DNA of 64,000 bases, taken from the NCBI RefSeq assembly GCF_901709675.1, contig NC_051106.1, forward strand, positions 6,520,001 to 6,584,000, written 5' to 3'. A model generated the notes under the pieces. The model saw only the letters and a program-made list of their open reading frames with translations, had not been told where the DNA came from and did no database searches. This DNA comes from Syngnathus acus (lineage: Eukaryota; Chordata; Actinopteri; Syngnathiformes; Syngnathidae). Made by a program: the position numbers and the translations under genes. Numbering within the stretch: the stretch's first letter is position 1; each line of letters starts with the position of its first letter. Positions 1 to 13,600 of this stretch are shown piece after piece.

Positions 1-1685
1 ACACATTCCGAAATTTGTACAATTCATAAGCACTATCTGATTTCCAATGGCTAATTTCTAAGAATTGTATATAATTTAAAATTATTATTAGTATTAATTA
101 TTATTGTTATTATCTGAACATCTCAAGAGTATCAACAATTGTGTGACTGTGCTAAAAGTCATCACTTAATTGCCTCAATTCATGTTAACAATTTCTAATG
201 ATCTTATCACAATACAATTAAATGCTCATTTTAAAATGTCATTCTTTCAAATTGCTAATCATAAAATCTCAATTCTCTCAAATTCCTGAGCTTTTTCCAT
301 CTCCTTCTCTTCTCATCCCCATCTAGGTTACAAAAGCCTGACCCAGATCCAGCTTCCTGGATTTACGTAACGCTTCGGAGGATTGCATAACCACAAGCGA
401 GGAGGCCCGTCTGTCTGAACGACCTGCGTCTCCTCATCACAACGAAGAGCGTGACAGCGGGTTGAGGAAAACAGCGTGCGCTATTTGCTTCTTGGCCCGG
501 GCCAGACAAAAAAATGACTGGAAAAACAACTTCTGGAAGCTTTCAAAGAGCGAGGCAGCAAAGTGTGTCAGCGGGATTTAAAGTGGGGAAATCAGAAAAG
601 TTGGAACATTTTGGACACGCAATAGTGTTTCTGGAGCAAAAGGTCAGAAGGCCTTGCAAACTCCAGCTGTGGAAGCAAGCCACGGCTAACGTTATCTTTG
701 CTGGGGATATTTTTTATTAATCACAGTTAAACACAAAGCAAAATAGAATAAATATTCAGGAAATTATCATTTCTTTTAAATGAAAATGACTTGCTTTTTT
801 CAATTCTACTCCCCAAATCCCACAAACTGAACAATTCACAACTGTGTGCCTTTATAGTTTTGCTAATAAAATGATGGCCTAAATTGAAGTGTGCCACTTT
901 CCCAGACACTCCTAACCGTTTTGTTTGGACAGGTGGGCTACCTTGCTTCAATCCCTTGTTTAGACAAGACTCGCCATGGGAACAAAAAAAGTGGGCTTTA
1001 TCATAATCCCTGACCCGATTTCTGGAATTCGGACCGATCCAGCCGACTTAACGATGGCCCGATCTTCTGGACTGTTATGTTACTGCAATTGGAGATACTC
1101 GAGGTACTTGAACAAACATCGGGTGGCGAGGAACAAAGCAGCCGTGTGATTAAATCCAATGTGGAATTTCAGGACCTGCGAGTGTCATGTAAGACGATAA
1201 CAACCGATGTGACGACAAGTTTTTAGCAGTACCTCTGATGACCACACGTGCCTTTTAGCACACTATTAAAAACTCTGCGAGAGCAAAGCAACTAATTGTC
1301 CAAAAACAAGTTTGTTTACTTGAATGGGGGGGGGAAAAAAAACAAATGACTCATTATTACCATTTGAATCAAGATGTGGAAAAAACACAGAACCCATTTG
1401 TCAGGCCAAGAATTTGCCTTCCGGGTCAGAAGAATGACCCAAATTAAACCCGTACGCTCTGATGGAACTCAGCTGACGCGTTTCAAAAAAAGTTTGTGTT
1501 TATGAAAGAAAAAAAATATATAAATACTATCGCAACTCTGCTCTACCCCCAGCCTATTTACACAAGTTGATTTTGTAAGACAAATATTTGATTCTCCATG
1601 CCTCAATGTCACATGATCGATTTATAAAACAGTCACGAGATCGAATGTGTTACTGTTTGAAGGACTATTTCACACAACAACCCAC
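1..1685. other. Non-coding stretch downstream of the last visible fancm exon
   Basis: No exon with fancm-like content and splice sites is visible left of the exon ending at 1686, where a GT donor follows on the minus strand. The stretch is AT-rich with short open frames only (for example 514-720 and 727-951), none of which resembles a known protein. It is most simply the start of a fancm intron, because the central region and the C-terminal nuclease-like and tandem helix-hairpin-helix parts of FANCM are not in the window. Confidence 0.6.
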
Positions 1686-4600
1686 CTCGTTTTCCTCCCG
1701 CATGCTGTCGACGAGCTGCATCACTTTTGTGAAATGCTGGCAGCGCAGGGAGTGATCGACCGCATGGGTTGGAAATGCTCGATGTTGCCAGTGCCGCCAT
1801 TCCGAAAGGGAAAGCTCTCTCACAGGCGCGTCTCTGGCTGCGTCCTCCTTTGAAATATAAAATTGGTATTATTGTATGTCTACATGTGTTGCTCCACAGT
1901 TTGTGTTCAAATGCTTATTACGCTGCAACACCGATGCCTGTTGTTGGCGGCGTCTAATGCTCGCCTCTCGCATTCTAAATTTTTGCTTCCAGACAAAAAC
2001 ATGTCAAGTTGGGTTACTCACAAGCAGAGTTTAAAAAAAATAAATGAAAAGAAAAATACCGGAGGTGGTCCATAATTTGGTAGAGACATGAAGTTTGATG
2101 ATTGCCTCAAGGTTGGTTGCGGTTCATTTTCAGCCAGCTTCATGGTGGACACCCACAGAGAATATTCTGTGTTGCTCAAGAAAGCGCCGGAAGCAGCTCC
2201 CTCCTGACGAACTGCCACAAAAAAAACACACTCAATTCAAAACTGCAAACTTTTCAGCAGAAGCTCAAATCACCAAAAATCACTCACGGAGGTTTTGTGG
2301 GTGGATGAGTGAGGCCCGATCTTGGGCGAAGGACCGGCAGACCGTGGAAGACCTCTTGTTGCTGTCCCGGTGCTCAAACTGACCAGAGGTGATGTGCATC
2401 TTATGCAAAGTGGGGGTGATGCAGTCGGGCAGCATGCGGGGACTGTTGGGGTACATGTGGAAGGCACTTTTGTTGCCCACGATGGACTTCAACAGACTGC
2501 GTTTGTTGCTCTGGCTCTGGTTGTACGTCTTTGAAGAAGAGCAAATTTAAGGTCGGGTTAATGCATTATGGGAAAATAAAAAATATTTGACAGCAATTTA
2601 CATGGAACACATTTTGACGTTCAAGACTAAAATACAAACCCTTTCTTCGCGTCCCTCTGCCAGGATAACCACAATGCGTCCTTGCCTCTTCCGTCCAGTG
2701 CGGCCCATGCGCTGCACGAGGCGGATGGGATTCTTTTGCGCGTCGAAGCACACGATGAGGTCAACCTCACCGATGTCCAGCCCTTCCTCCCCTACGCAGG
2801 TGGACACCAGCGTGTTGAAGCCTCCCTGACGGAACCTGCTCACTACCTATTCATACAAAACCGAAAAAAAGCTATTTTTATATTTTCATCTTGATGCCTT
2901 AAAACATCACATGCTTTTTATTGGATGATGTGATGAGGTGTGACGACGATAAAGGGAAAGAGAAGGTCTTCACCTCCAGTTGCTCCTTCTGAGTGAAACC
3001 TTTGACTCCTTTCCCTGCCGACGCTTGCCCCATGAATGTCATGACTCTGATCAGCGGGCCGTGGCGGTTCAACATGGAGGCGATCTCCTGCACGCTATCA
3101 CGGAACGACGAAAAAATCATCACCCGCGTGCTCGCTTCCTGCGCACCCGAACCTGGGAGATCATTTCACGGCATTAATCACAGCTGAAATGAAGTTGCCA
3201 CATCGGTGAACTGATATGCCACGAGCAAATTACCATTATTGTCGGACGCGTGTTGGACCAACAAGCGGAAGTGTTGCAGCACCACGTCCTCTAGTTTCTG
3301 CAGCTTGGGGTGACCGTAAATGAAAGGTTCATCGGAGCCTACGGGTGTGAAATATTAGAAGATGTAATTATTCAAATAAAAAGCCATGACGTTGTCATCC
3401 ATCCAGTGTTATATCTGATATGCTTCAAAGAGAAAAGCCTATTATATACCAGCTGGCTTCCCAAACTTTGCCTCCATCTCGTGATAAAGGTCCATGAAAA
3501 CAGGAGTCCTCTGCAGCTCATTCCTGACTCGGGACAATTCTAAAACAGAGGAAAGAGATTTAAAACAACAAACGTCAATGGAACGATAACGCTTCTGGCA
3601 GAAGGATTACCTCTGGACCCATCCATGATGCCCTGGACGTAAAAGAAGAGCGACCTGAGTCCCATCTGCATGAGTAGCTCGTAGCCATGATACAAGCTAA
3701 TGCAAAGGGCAAAGTCTCCCTCCAGCATTCCCTGCTGTGCTCCCTGCGGGCATAACATGTCGGTACATAAGACGACTGTGGCGGGAAAACCAAACTGGCA
3801 GGACCTCAGCGAAAATGAATCATTGAAAATAAATTGAAGAAAAAAAAAAAGACAAAGTTTCGTGATGATGCTGATGTCTCTTACGAATTGTAACTTGTAA
3901 ACTTATTGCTTCATTTACCTTGATATGAGTTGGGGGATTTTTTCGGAACTGGTCCCTGGCAAGGATGAGCTGGTACTTGCAGAGACTCTGAAGATCCTTG
4001 TGGGCCATCACTCGATTCAGGGCCAGACGAGACATGAACTTCTCCAGCACCTGGTGGAGACGCACACAGAGAAAGCAGCATGTAGGTCAGCATAATTGGC
4101 CATTTCCTGCCAGTGCTTCTTCACTGACAAGAAGAGACTAAGCAGGAAAGTGATTTCACACATGCTTGATCATACACACACACACGTGCTTCTCTTATTT
4201 ACGAACCCAATCTTACACTGTCCAATTTTATTCAGTTTCCAACAATAGACAACTAATAGCATTTGGGCGACAGGAGATTTTTTTTCACTGTCCTCATTTT
4301 GAAATAAAATCAAGCGGATAATGAGCAATGTGTCACACGGAAAACTATCTATTCACAGCAATAGGACAGTCGCTAGAATTTCAATTTGGCTAATGGTGAG
4401 ATGTTGCCCTAGAAACGAAGTAATTCAACACATACTGGGTAACACTAAAATGGAGTGCAGCAGCTACATGTAATGAGGAACTGAATCGTCTCATATGTCA
4501 TACACACTTTCATCACAGTGCATTATCCACTTGAATGGATAAATACTGCATGTCAAATTGACGCCGCTAAAATATACAATTTGTTTTTCACATTGAATGT

Positions 4601-7600
4601 GCTCCAGGGCTATATGTGTAAAAATATATATTTTTTTTTCAAAATAAAATGTCCAACTGTAAAATCATTTTTGTCTCGGAAAATAAGTTGCTATTCCTCT
4701 AGGTTAAAGGTCATATAAATCGTGATTTAATGATTTCAATGATTTAAATCAGCTATTTGACCAGGGGTGTGTAGACTTTCTAGATGGTGAAAACTACCGG
4801 CTGTGCATTTCCCAGAAATGGCAGGATAGTGATCATATTTTGATTTGGATGATAAAACTGAGCCACTTGGCCCATTTGGACTTAATCTCAGCATGCTTGT
4901 CAGAGGGCTCAATCAAGATGCTATCTTTACACAACAAAGGCAAAAGATTGAATAACAACCATTAATTTCCGTTGACCTTTCACGAAAACCAGCAGCGAAT
5001 ATATCACATATCTAATCTGCTCGTACACAGTAGGAGTAAAACATTTTACTGGGATTGAGCCTTGTTTACTGTGTGCTGGCATATTATTTCTTTACAAATG
5101 ATTTTCAATATCCAATTTGACGCCTGGGGGAAAAAATGGAACTGTCAAAATGATTTATTAAGATTTACATGATTAATTTTCTTCCAACGTGATTCATTTA
5201 TGGACTATATAAAACATAGGATAAAAGTCGATATGAGTTAAAAATATAGGAGGACTGGCGATGGGGGCAGCAAACAGGAAAGCATTGCAGTGTGTGTGTG
5301 TGTGTAGGGGCTGCAGCTGATTGGTTGAGGGGCCTGGCGTTAAGTGACGTGAAGAATGTGCGAAAAAAGCTTCTCCGTGGGCTGCTATTAATAACAGAAC
5401 CTGCTCATGGCTGAACTCCGCATGTCAACAATGAAGCGTGCGTGTGTGTGCGTGCGTGAGTTCCTAAGGTCAACTAAAAAGATAAATAAACTCTCCATCC
5501 TCACTCGTACAATGAAGCCCGTCACATTGACGACGTTCATCTTGGCACACCAATGATTATCTTGCCGCAGTTATTGTCAGGCTTCGTGTCAACAAACTCA
5601 GCAACAAAGATTATTACAGTAAATGCGCGCACACGCGATTTTACTGTACATGGAAACTCCCCCGCAGACTGTAGAGGATTATATAATGTCCCCCCCTACG
5701 TGCATGTGGAAGTGTGCAACATGGTGGCTGGTTGTCGCAGCGCCGCAAATCAGACTGATCAAAATCCTGCCGAGTGCCTGCTCAAGTTCAACTTTGTTTA
5801 TTATGCTCAAACAAAGAACTCGAATGTCCGCTCTCAGCCACTACAAAATATTACAATTTGGCAGAACCTCATAAGTGCAACGCGGACATTTTGTGACACC
5901 AGCTGACTAAATTGTTTTAATTTCCAAGCAAATTCCCCAAAAAAGACAAAAGGCTCGATTAATTCTACTGAAAATATTTCAGATAACATTCATTAGCTGT
6001 GAGCCAAGTGTACATGAAATTTTGAATCCATAACAAACAGTACCTTTAATTTGAATGTACACGCACTACTATTGGAACTCTCAAGATTGGTCTCAGTCTT
6101 GTTCTTGTACTTCTTGATACCACGATCTTGAGCACAACACACGCACACACTTACATATTTGTTAATATACAGGTTAATAACAACAATAACAATAATAATG
6201 CATGACTGGTTATCCTCACTTTAATGTCAAAGATATTTCGTGGCTCTGTGACAATTAACCCCCTGTTCTAGCCTCTGGTCAATGTTTTTTTTTTTTTGTT
6301 TTTTTACACTTTGTTCAATAAAATGACGCGACGCTCAAATGGCCCGTGTTGTTCGGTAGGCACTATTTATCGTCTCGGCAGAAGCGCGTAGATGAGGGCG
6401 TGGTAAGGCTAGGAGTCACGTGGTGTGCCTCGTCTCCTATAAACATCGCATTCACCGATTTTCCTCTGTAGAAGCAAAGCAGAAGAGGGCGGTCACTATT
6501 TTAAGGAACATACAAGTTAACGACCTATACAATGTAGTAACGACCTTATTATTTTTGTAATGACTAAATGTGTCTATGAACAGTTGCGTAGATTCCAACT
6601 GGTTGACGCACGAGCGGCCGTGATCCTAAACAGGACACGCGCTGCACAAAAGGGAGAAGAAGAAAAATCGTCCGATTTTGCATTTTAGCGCAACGTTATC
6701 CGACAACTCCTGAGATTTTTTTTTTGTCGTCGCTACGAAAAAATGGACCGAGGTGGCTGTCAAATGAACGGCGGTGGAGGTGGTGGCAACGGCCCGAGCG
6801 ACGGCGGGGGTGGCGGCGGCATGATCACGCTCGAGGACCTGGAGTCTTTCTCCGAGGACCAGATGTCCGACTCCGGCAACGGAAGCCTGGAGGACGAGGA
6901 CGACGGCCCCGACCGACTGCTGCACTACTGGCAGGACGTTGCTAGGGGACACCAAGTGGAAGTTGCAAAGGGTAAAAAAATAAAACAAACCGTAACCTAC
7001 TTTATAGAGGCAATAAAGGAACGTTGTGACACGGTAAGCTTAGCTATAGCTTCATGCCTTGCAGCCAGGTGAAAACAACAAGTGAAGTGACGGCCTGTAA
7101 AGTTCATCTACTTCAACTTCAACCAATATGTTCCGACATGACCGGAATGCATTGTGAATTGTGTTAAAATGCGAATTTTTGCACTTGAACGCATATTAAC
7201 GTGTTATTACGGAGTGTAAGAAGCGGCTAACTAACTAATAGTTTGAGATCATGAGACTCTATAAAGTAGCCTGGAGTCATACTTGGAAGAAAGACTTTGT
7301 TGTTTAACTTTGTAGACTTTTAAAACGAAGTCTATAAACCTCTAGTGGTGTTAAAACATCATAGTAAAGTTTTTGTGGTTTTACTTTTGAGCTTCACAAT
7401 ATCCTCCTGGTTATTAATATTAATGAATGAATTAAGTAATATGAATTAATGTTAATTTAATAATATTGACAATATTTTTTTTTAGTATTAATAATGTTTT
7501 GTTTCGAGTGACGGTGTCTGGCACTTTTATGTATTAACATGATAATTATATTTGTATTAGTGCTTATAAAAAGTGCACAACATCGTGCACTGTTACAGCC

Positions 7601-10600
7601 TAAGAATGTTTACACACAAACCAACAATCTAGCATTTGCAATTCAGCAAAGGTCCGACTTCTCAGATGTCCCAAAGCTTATCAACCTGATTATCCTGTGG
7701 TTAGGGCTATGTTTGACGTCAACCTGTTCATTGATTACAATCACGAATTCTTGTGCGGGTCATCAGCAAAGCTGAACTAGATTTGAATTTTCAGGTAAGA
7801 CTGATGAACATGTCCTTAAGCAGAAATGACAAATTCCAATACAAAGTCTGAAAAGTATCATCTGAATCTTAAATATTGTTTCCACAAAAAAAGAAAAAAA
7901 CATACTGTCAGACAGTCCTTGGCTGTTGATCAGTGAGAAACCCAACAACACACCAGCGCACGTCCGCTGCCCTCTGAGCACAGCACTAATTGCGGATTTA
8001 GCACAAAATGGCTTGCTGGAGCTTTCTGCTTCAGGGAGAGCTTATCTACCTCGGGCGCATACTGGTCAGTACGTGGCTGCCCGCTAAGTCTTGCATGTAA
8101 ATACAGCACAGAGGACAGGCAAAATGTTCTGTGCTTGGATTTACTGCTCAGGCAGATGTATGCCATGCAGGCTTTGTCATGATCTCCCGCAAACATGCAT
8201 GGGATATTTCAAATGCAAATCAGCAGGAACGTATCGAGACTCCATGTGCTCTTGATGGTGAACCAGTAGACAACCATCTAAAGTTATCACTTGGTTTATT
8301 AAAACAAAGTGATGCAGGTTCATTTTTTGTGACTGCGGAGGTGTGGTTGAAAGCAGAACTACTTGTTTTGAAGGCAGTAAATTGAGATGTTTCTCCCTAA
8401 GCTAAAAACCTGATTAGCGACTTGTTGACATAACACTTGTCTATCATTGAGAACTTTAGTGGACCAACGTGTCCCTAATAGTTACACATTATTAATCTGC
8501 CAAAAAGGAAGTCGCAACTAAGAAGGCCACTTGGATGCCCTTCGATCAAGTTTAGTCTGCCATTGAACTGAAAAAGTGTCTCTTCAATTCTTCCAGTTTG
8601 ATTGCGAGTCGAGTTGAGCACCCGCTTAGCTTTAAATTGGATGTGACGTGAGCGTCGCTTTAAGCCAAAGAAGCAAAGCATGCGCCGTTGACTGTATCTC
8701 AAGTGAGTTGCTGCCATAGCAACAGATGATATGCCTTTGAGAATGCATGACTGAGTCAAACACACATCAATTTCTTCCAAAAAACACATGTTGCTATTTT
8801 CACTTCGATTGATTTGGTGGCTCTAATGCAGCAGATCCATGTGACCTAGTTATCCTCTCCACATATTGATTTGATGCGATTGAATTGGTCCTTGCTTTTT
8901 GGTACATCGTTATTTTTAATTTCAGGCAATGGAGTTCTATTCTCATCATTAAATTCTTACAGGTCAGTCGGTGAACCGGGCTAGTTTTTTAATCGTTACT
9001 ACGGCGTTTCATATGTGGCCACGGCATGGACTTGTGCGTCAATTGCGGTCCATAGCTGGCAATGGGCAGCTTTAATCAGTGTCTTTGCGTCACCTCTAAT
9101 AAACATCACTCCACGTGATGCCTTGGCACAGTACTCTGCCCATCTGGCAGCCTTCTCAGGCCAGCCACAACACACACGCACACACACACACAAACCATGT
9201 GAACTCCGCGTGTTTTTCGCATTTAAGCCTGGAGAAGTCGATATGTCAAACCACTGTCGAAATAAAGGAATAAGAACAGCAGCCCCGAGCTCAGAAAAGG
9301 TTTCAACTTTCACCCGCTACCAGTGTCAGAAACTATATATAAAAAAAAAAAATCAAGATTTATTTTTAAAGGTATTCAACACACACACAGCATCAATGCA
9401 AAGTGAATTGCAACGTTGAACTAGCGTTGTTGAAACATCCAGACGACAAGTCACAATTGTACTAAACAAATCCTAAAAGGTGGCGTAAGCTTAATTTATT
9501 TGCTCATGAATATGGAACAGTTTGAAATTTTCTTGGTTGGCTGACTAATGTGTTCTGTCGTTTTACTACTGCAGAAATGGCCGAACCCATTCAACAGCTA
9601 ACCACCAATAATAATGGGCGCAGTAACAGAGAACACATCCCTTTCACCCTCCTGTCACGGAAAGAGAAGGTATGGATCCGACTGGTTTCACCAACGCAAC
9701 TAATACTTAACAAGCCTTGTAAGGTACTTAAGACAACATCTTTTTAACACATTCTTTTTTGCTATTGTAGTAAATACTATTATCATAATTATAATAGTGT
9801 TATTACAATCATTTAGTGGAATGCATTCCTTCCGACTTTTATCTTCTTAAGAGGTCGTGTTCCCAATGCAGTAAGCCACTTAAAGCCCCTCGGGGACCAT
9901 ATAAATAAAGTTGGCTAATTGGTTTAACTCGAGTTCATTTAGGACATTGAAACATGGCAGGAGAATTGCGTTTAAACAAAGGACAGTGACGGACGGAGCT
10001 CTAGCCCAAGATGGTGAATTAAAAATCAGACACGGTTGCTGTCCAAAGACAATCTCAATCTACCTGTGCCAAATCTCACCTTTTATCTTAATGAGTTGTC
10101 TGCATGTTTTCAACAAGTATGTCCAGTATTGGCCGCTTCAGACAACACCGGACTTGAGCAAAGAAAATTAGGTCATTGTGATTGGCTTTCCTACTCAGTG
10201 TCGTCAGCAGTTAGGAACGCTGCAATGAATGAAAGAAATCTCAAATTATTACCGAACGGACGTGATAATAGCTTTTCTGTTGTAGTGCGGGGAGCTGCTA
10301 TATGAGAAGCGCCATTATGAAAAGGGCCACTGGGCCTGCATCACAATGAGCGAGGAGACGTACGAACAGAGCATCTGCTACGGCTTCATGAGGATAATGA
10401 GATACATCTGCCAGCAGAACTCCTCAGGTGAGTTTCAACACAACTTGATCCAAAAGCTATATTTCGCTGGCTGACGAGATTGTATTTTCCGTGTAGGCGA
10501 CTACCTGGGCATGTCGCTGCCCATCGTGACCGTGGTGCGCACCGACCAGAACCATTCGGCCATCGCCCAGGAAGTGACCGTAGCATACTACCTGCCCACC

Positions 10601-13600
10601 CACCACCAGGCGCAGCCGCCTCAACCTCACGACAGCGACATCGTTATCGATATCTGGCCCGCGGCTGTTGTGTACACAAGGTGGGCATGGGCAATCTTTG
10701 ACTGTAGGAAACGATCAACGTTTGCGTCAATGTTCTGTCACGTTACCTACCGCAGGCCCTTCTCCGGCCCCACAAACGAGTTAACCATCGTGGATCAGAT
10801 CAACAGCATGGCCGAGTTGCTGGAGTCGCCCAGCGTGTGCGTGAACGACTCCTTCATTGTGGCCGGCTACACCAACCCGGCGCACAGCCAGCGCCAGAAC
10901 GAGATCTGGTTCCTGGAACGCCCTTGACGGGGCAAGGCGGAACGAGGTTCTCGGCAGCATTCCACCCGAAACCGTTTTGAGCCTCGCAAGACTCCTCACA
11001 GCTCTCAGGTGCAACATCGTCCATTCTTAGTCGCCGCCCCATCGGGCCGGTGCACTTCACATTCACTCTTGCTATAGTCAAACCCTTGGAGGTGCTGTAT
11101 CCAAGCCGCTAAATGATCCTCAGTCGTGGACGTACTGCCTAATCGTGCTTCGTTTTTGTCCGTAACACTGCTTCTTTGTCGCATTTTAGCTCGCTGACTT
11201 GTGAAGTCAAATGTGTAAGTGTTGACGCACTTGTTTCATTGTGCAAATCTCGGGACTACTGCAGGTTAAACGGTTTTACGAGATGATTGGATTCATTAAC
11301 AGAGTACCTCACAGCCCATCAGTGAACCGTTTCTGTTCCATTAAACTCGACAGTGCTTGCGTGGGGGAAGCACCATACAAGCTTGCCCATAATGCCAATA
11401 ATAAACTACCCGAATGAAAGTCGACACAAAGTGAGAATGGAAGACATTGTCTGCGTGCGTACAAACCAAACTCTACTGCTCAACGACAATCAGAAGCACT
11501 TAAACACATCGCATTCCTCGTGTTTTCTCCACCCGGGAATCTTTTTTTTTTTGCCCGCAAACATGCTATTTTGTGTTAGTGTGTACGTCTCACTACTGTA
11601 CCGCAACAACCACCACCACCGCCGCTGCCGATGAGTAGAAAGGTTGCAACCAGATGTGGCGCTGACATCTTAGACCATAAGGAAAGCGGAACGTTGTTTG
11701 TAATGTTCTATGAAAAAATATGAATAAATATCGCTATCACTTAAAAACAAGGGTAACCATGAGGAGAAGGGTTTCTTATGTTTTCCCCTGCAAAGTGGTG
11801 CTGAAATATCTGTAGAGTACGTGTATATTTTCACTATATTTTCAGATTAAACTAACCAATCCACCAGCTGTGCTTAAAAGATTTTACGTTTCAGAGATTC
11901 TATGAAATAGAATAAGGAAACTTTAATTTCCTCAAAAATTATTATTATTATTATTATTAACAAACATGTTTGCCCAAGTGTCTATTAACAAAAATCCAAA
12001 GATGTTCTTTTTCACATCGTGACTGTGAGTGGAGGTGATTCAAAGTCAGGATACACAATGCGAGTGTTACTCCCCCTTTGTGATCCTGGTCGTGTGTGAA
12101 CATCCAACCTCCATGTTTGCTTATTTTAGTCAAAAGGCTAATCGTGTGCTGTACTGTGAACATAAAAGTGCAACAGCAGAGTGCTACTGTGGTTTTATTT
12201 TCAACAATAAACATGGGCTTGTTTCCTGTCTTTGAAAAATCAAAACAGGTCTGTTTTGTATTATGCCATATTATGTCATTTGTTTGTTACATGTTTATGT
12301 AACATTTTTTTTTTCTACAGCACAGTACCAAGTGAGTTGACTCAATGTGGCTTTAACTTGATATTGGTGATTTAACTTTTTGGCAAATCAAGCTATAAGC
12401 GAGATACAAACCACTGGCGATAGCTCAGATTCACCACATTGTACATTAGCAATGGAGGACAAAAGTAAACATGTCATAATTCACATGAAATAAACACTTC
12501 CCATAATCATCGTCACAATACCCTTTACACAACTGCAACACAATCGTCTCAATCACATTTTGCTCAAGCGGAATTTTTGTACAAGTGAAATGCGCAGTCC
12601 AAGTCCTGTTTACCCACATGTCCCTCAAGGGAAATCCCTCTCTTTTATTTGGATCAAATGTTGCCAACAAAAGGCGGACACACCCCACTCAACCATAAAT
12701 CACACAACGGCTTCAGTCAAGGTGGACTCGAAACCGATACTTAATCGGCACAAGGAAAGACAACAATAGAATCAACACGGATAATTGACTACAAGATTAC
12801 TGGTAAACCTGATGACTAAAAGAGGCTATATGCTCCCATGACGTCACATCTAAGCTCTGCCTTTCAGTTCACTACAATACATAGCATGTAAATCACACAG
12901 ACAATCTAAATGACATGTAAAAGAGGCCACTGCAAAGTCAATTAAAAAATTACTGACCATACAGAAAGTGACCACTGGGGGGCAGCAAAACACCGAAATA
13001 GAAGTACTGTACACTGTATGACACTTTTGTCATCACACGCACAAATATGACATGTGGCATGGGGACCTACCTGCAAGTAGCGAGCCTGCTGAGCAGCCAG
13101 AACCTCCCCCAGTGGCACCACCATTTTTTCCACGCTACGCTGGTGCGAATGAGCCAGGATGTCAGGGCTTTCCTCCAAGCGTAGCTCGATATGGGAGATG
13201 AGCAGATTGGAGATCACGGACTGCACCGACTGCAAGGAGAGAACACTTGGTTATTATGTGCGTCACAATGGGTTGTGAAAAGACAAGGATTGAAACCTTA
13301 CCTCTTTGTTCCCCCCTGGAGTGGCGCTAAGTGCTAAGACGCGGAACTGCAGAGTTTGACTGCTGAGCTGTCTGATTACCTGAATGAACAAGAACATGGC
13401 GCCTGCTTCAGTGAAACAGCATCCAAACATTCTCTTCATGTGCCCAGCAATGAAAGTTCTATAAAAATGGCGGGAGGGTTGAACTATAACTGGCCCACAA
13501 TTTGTGACGTCCAATGTCTGTGTACCTGACAGTAGGCATGGTTTCCCTGTGCCTTGTGGGCCTCGTCGATCACCACACACTTGACCTGCCGGGCCGGGCA

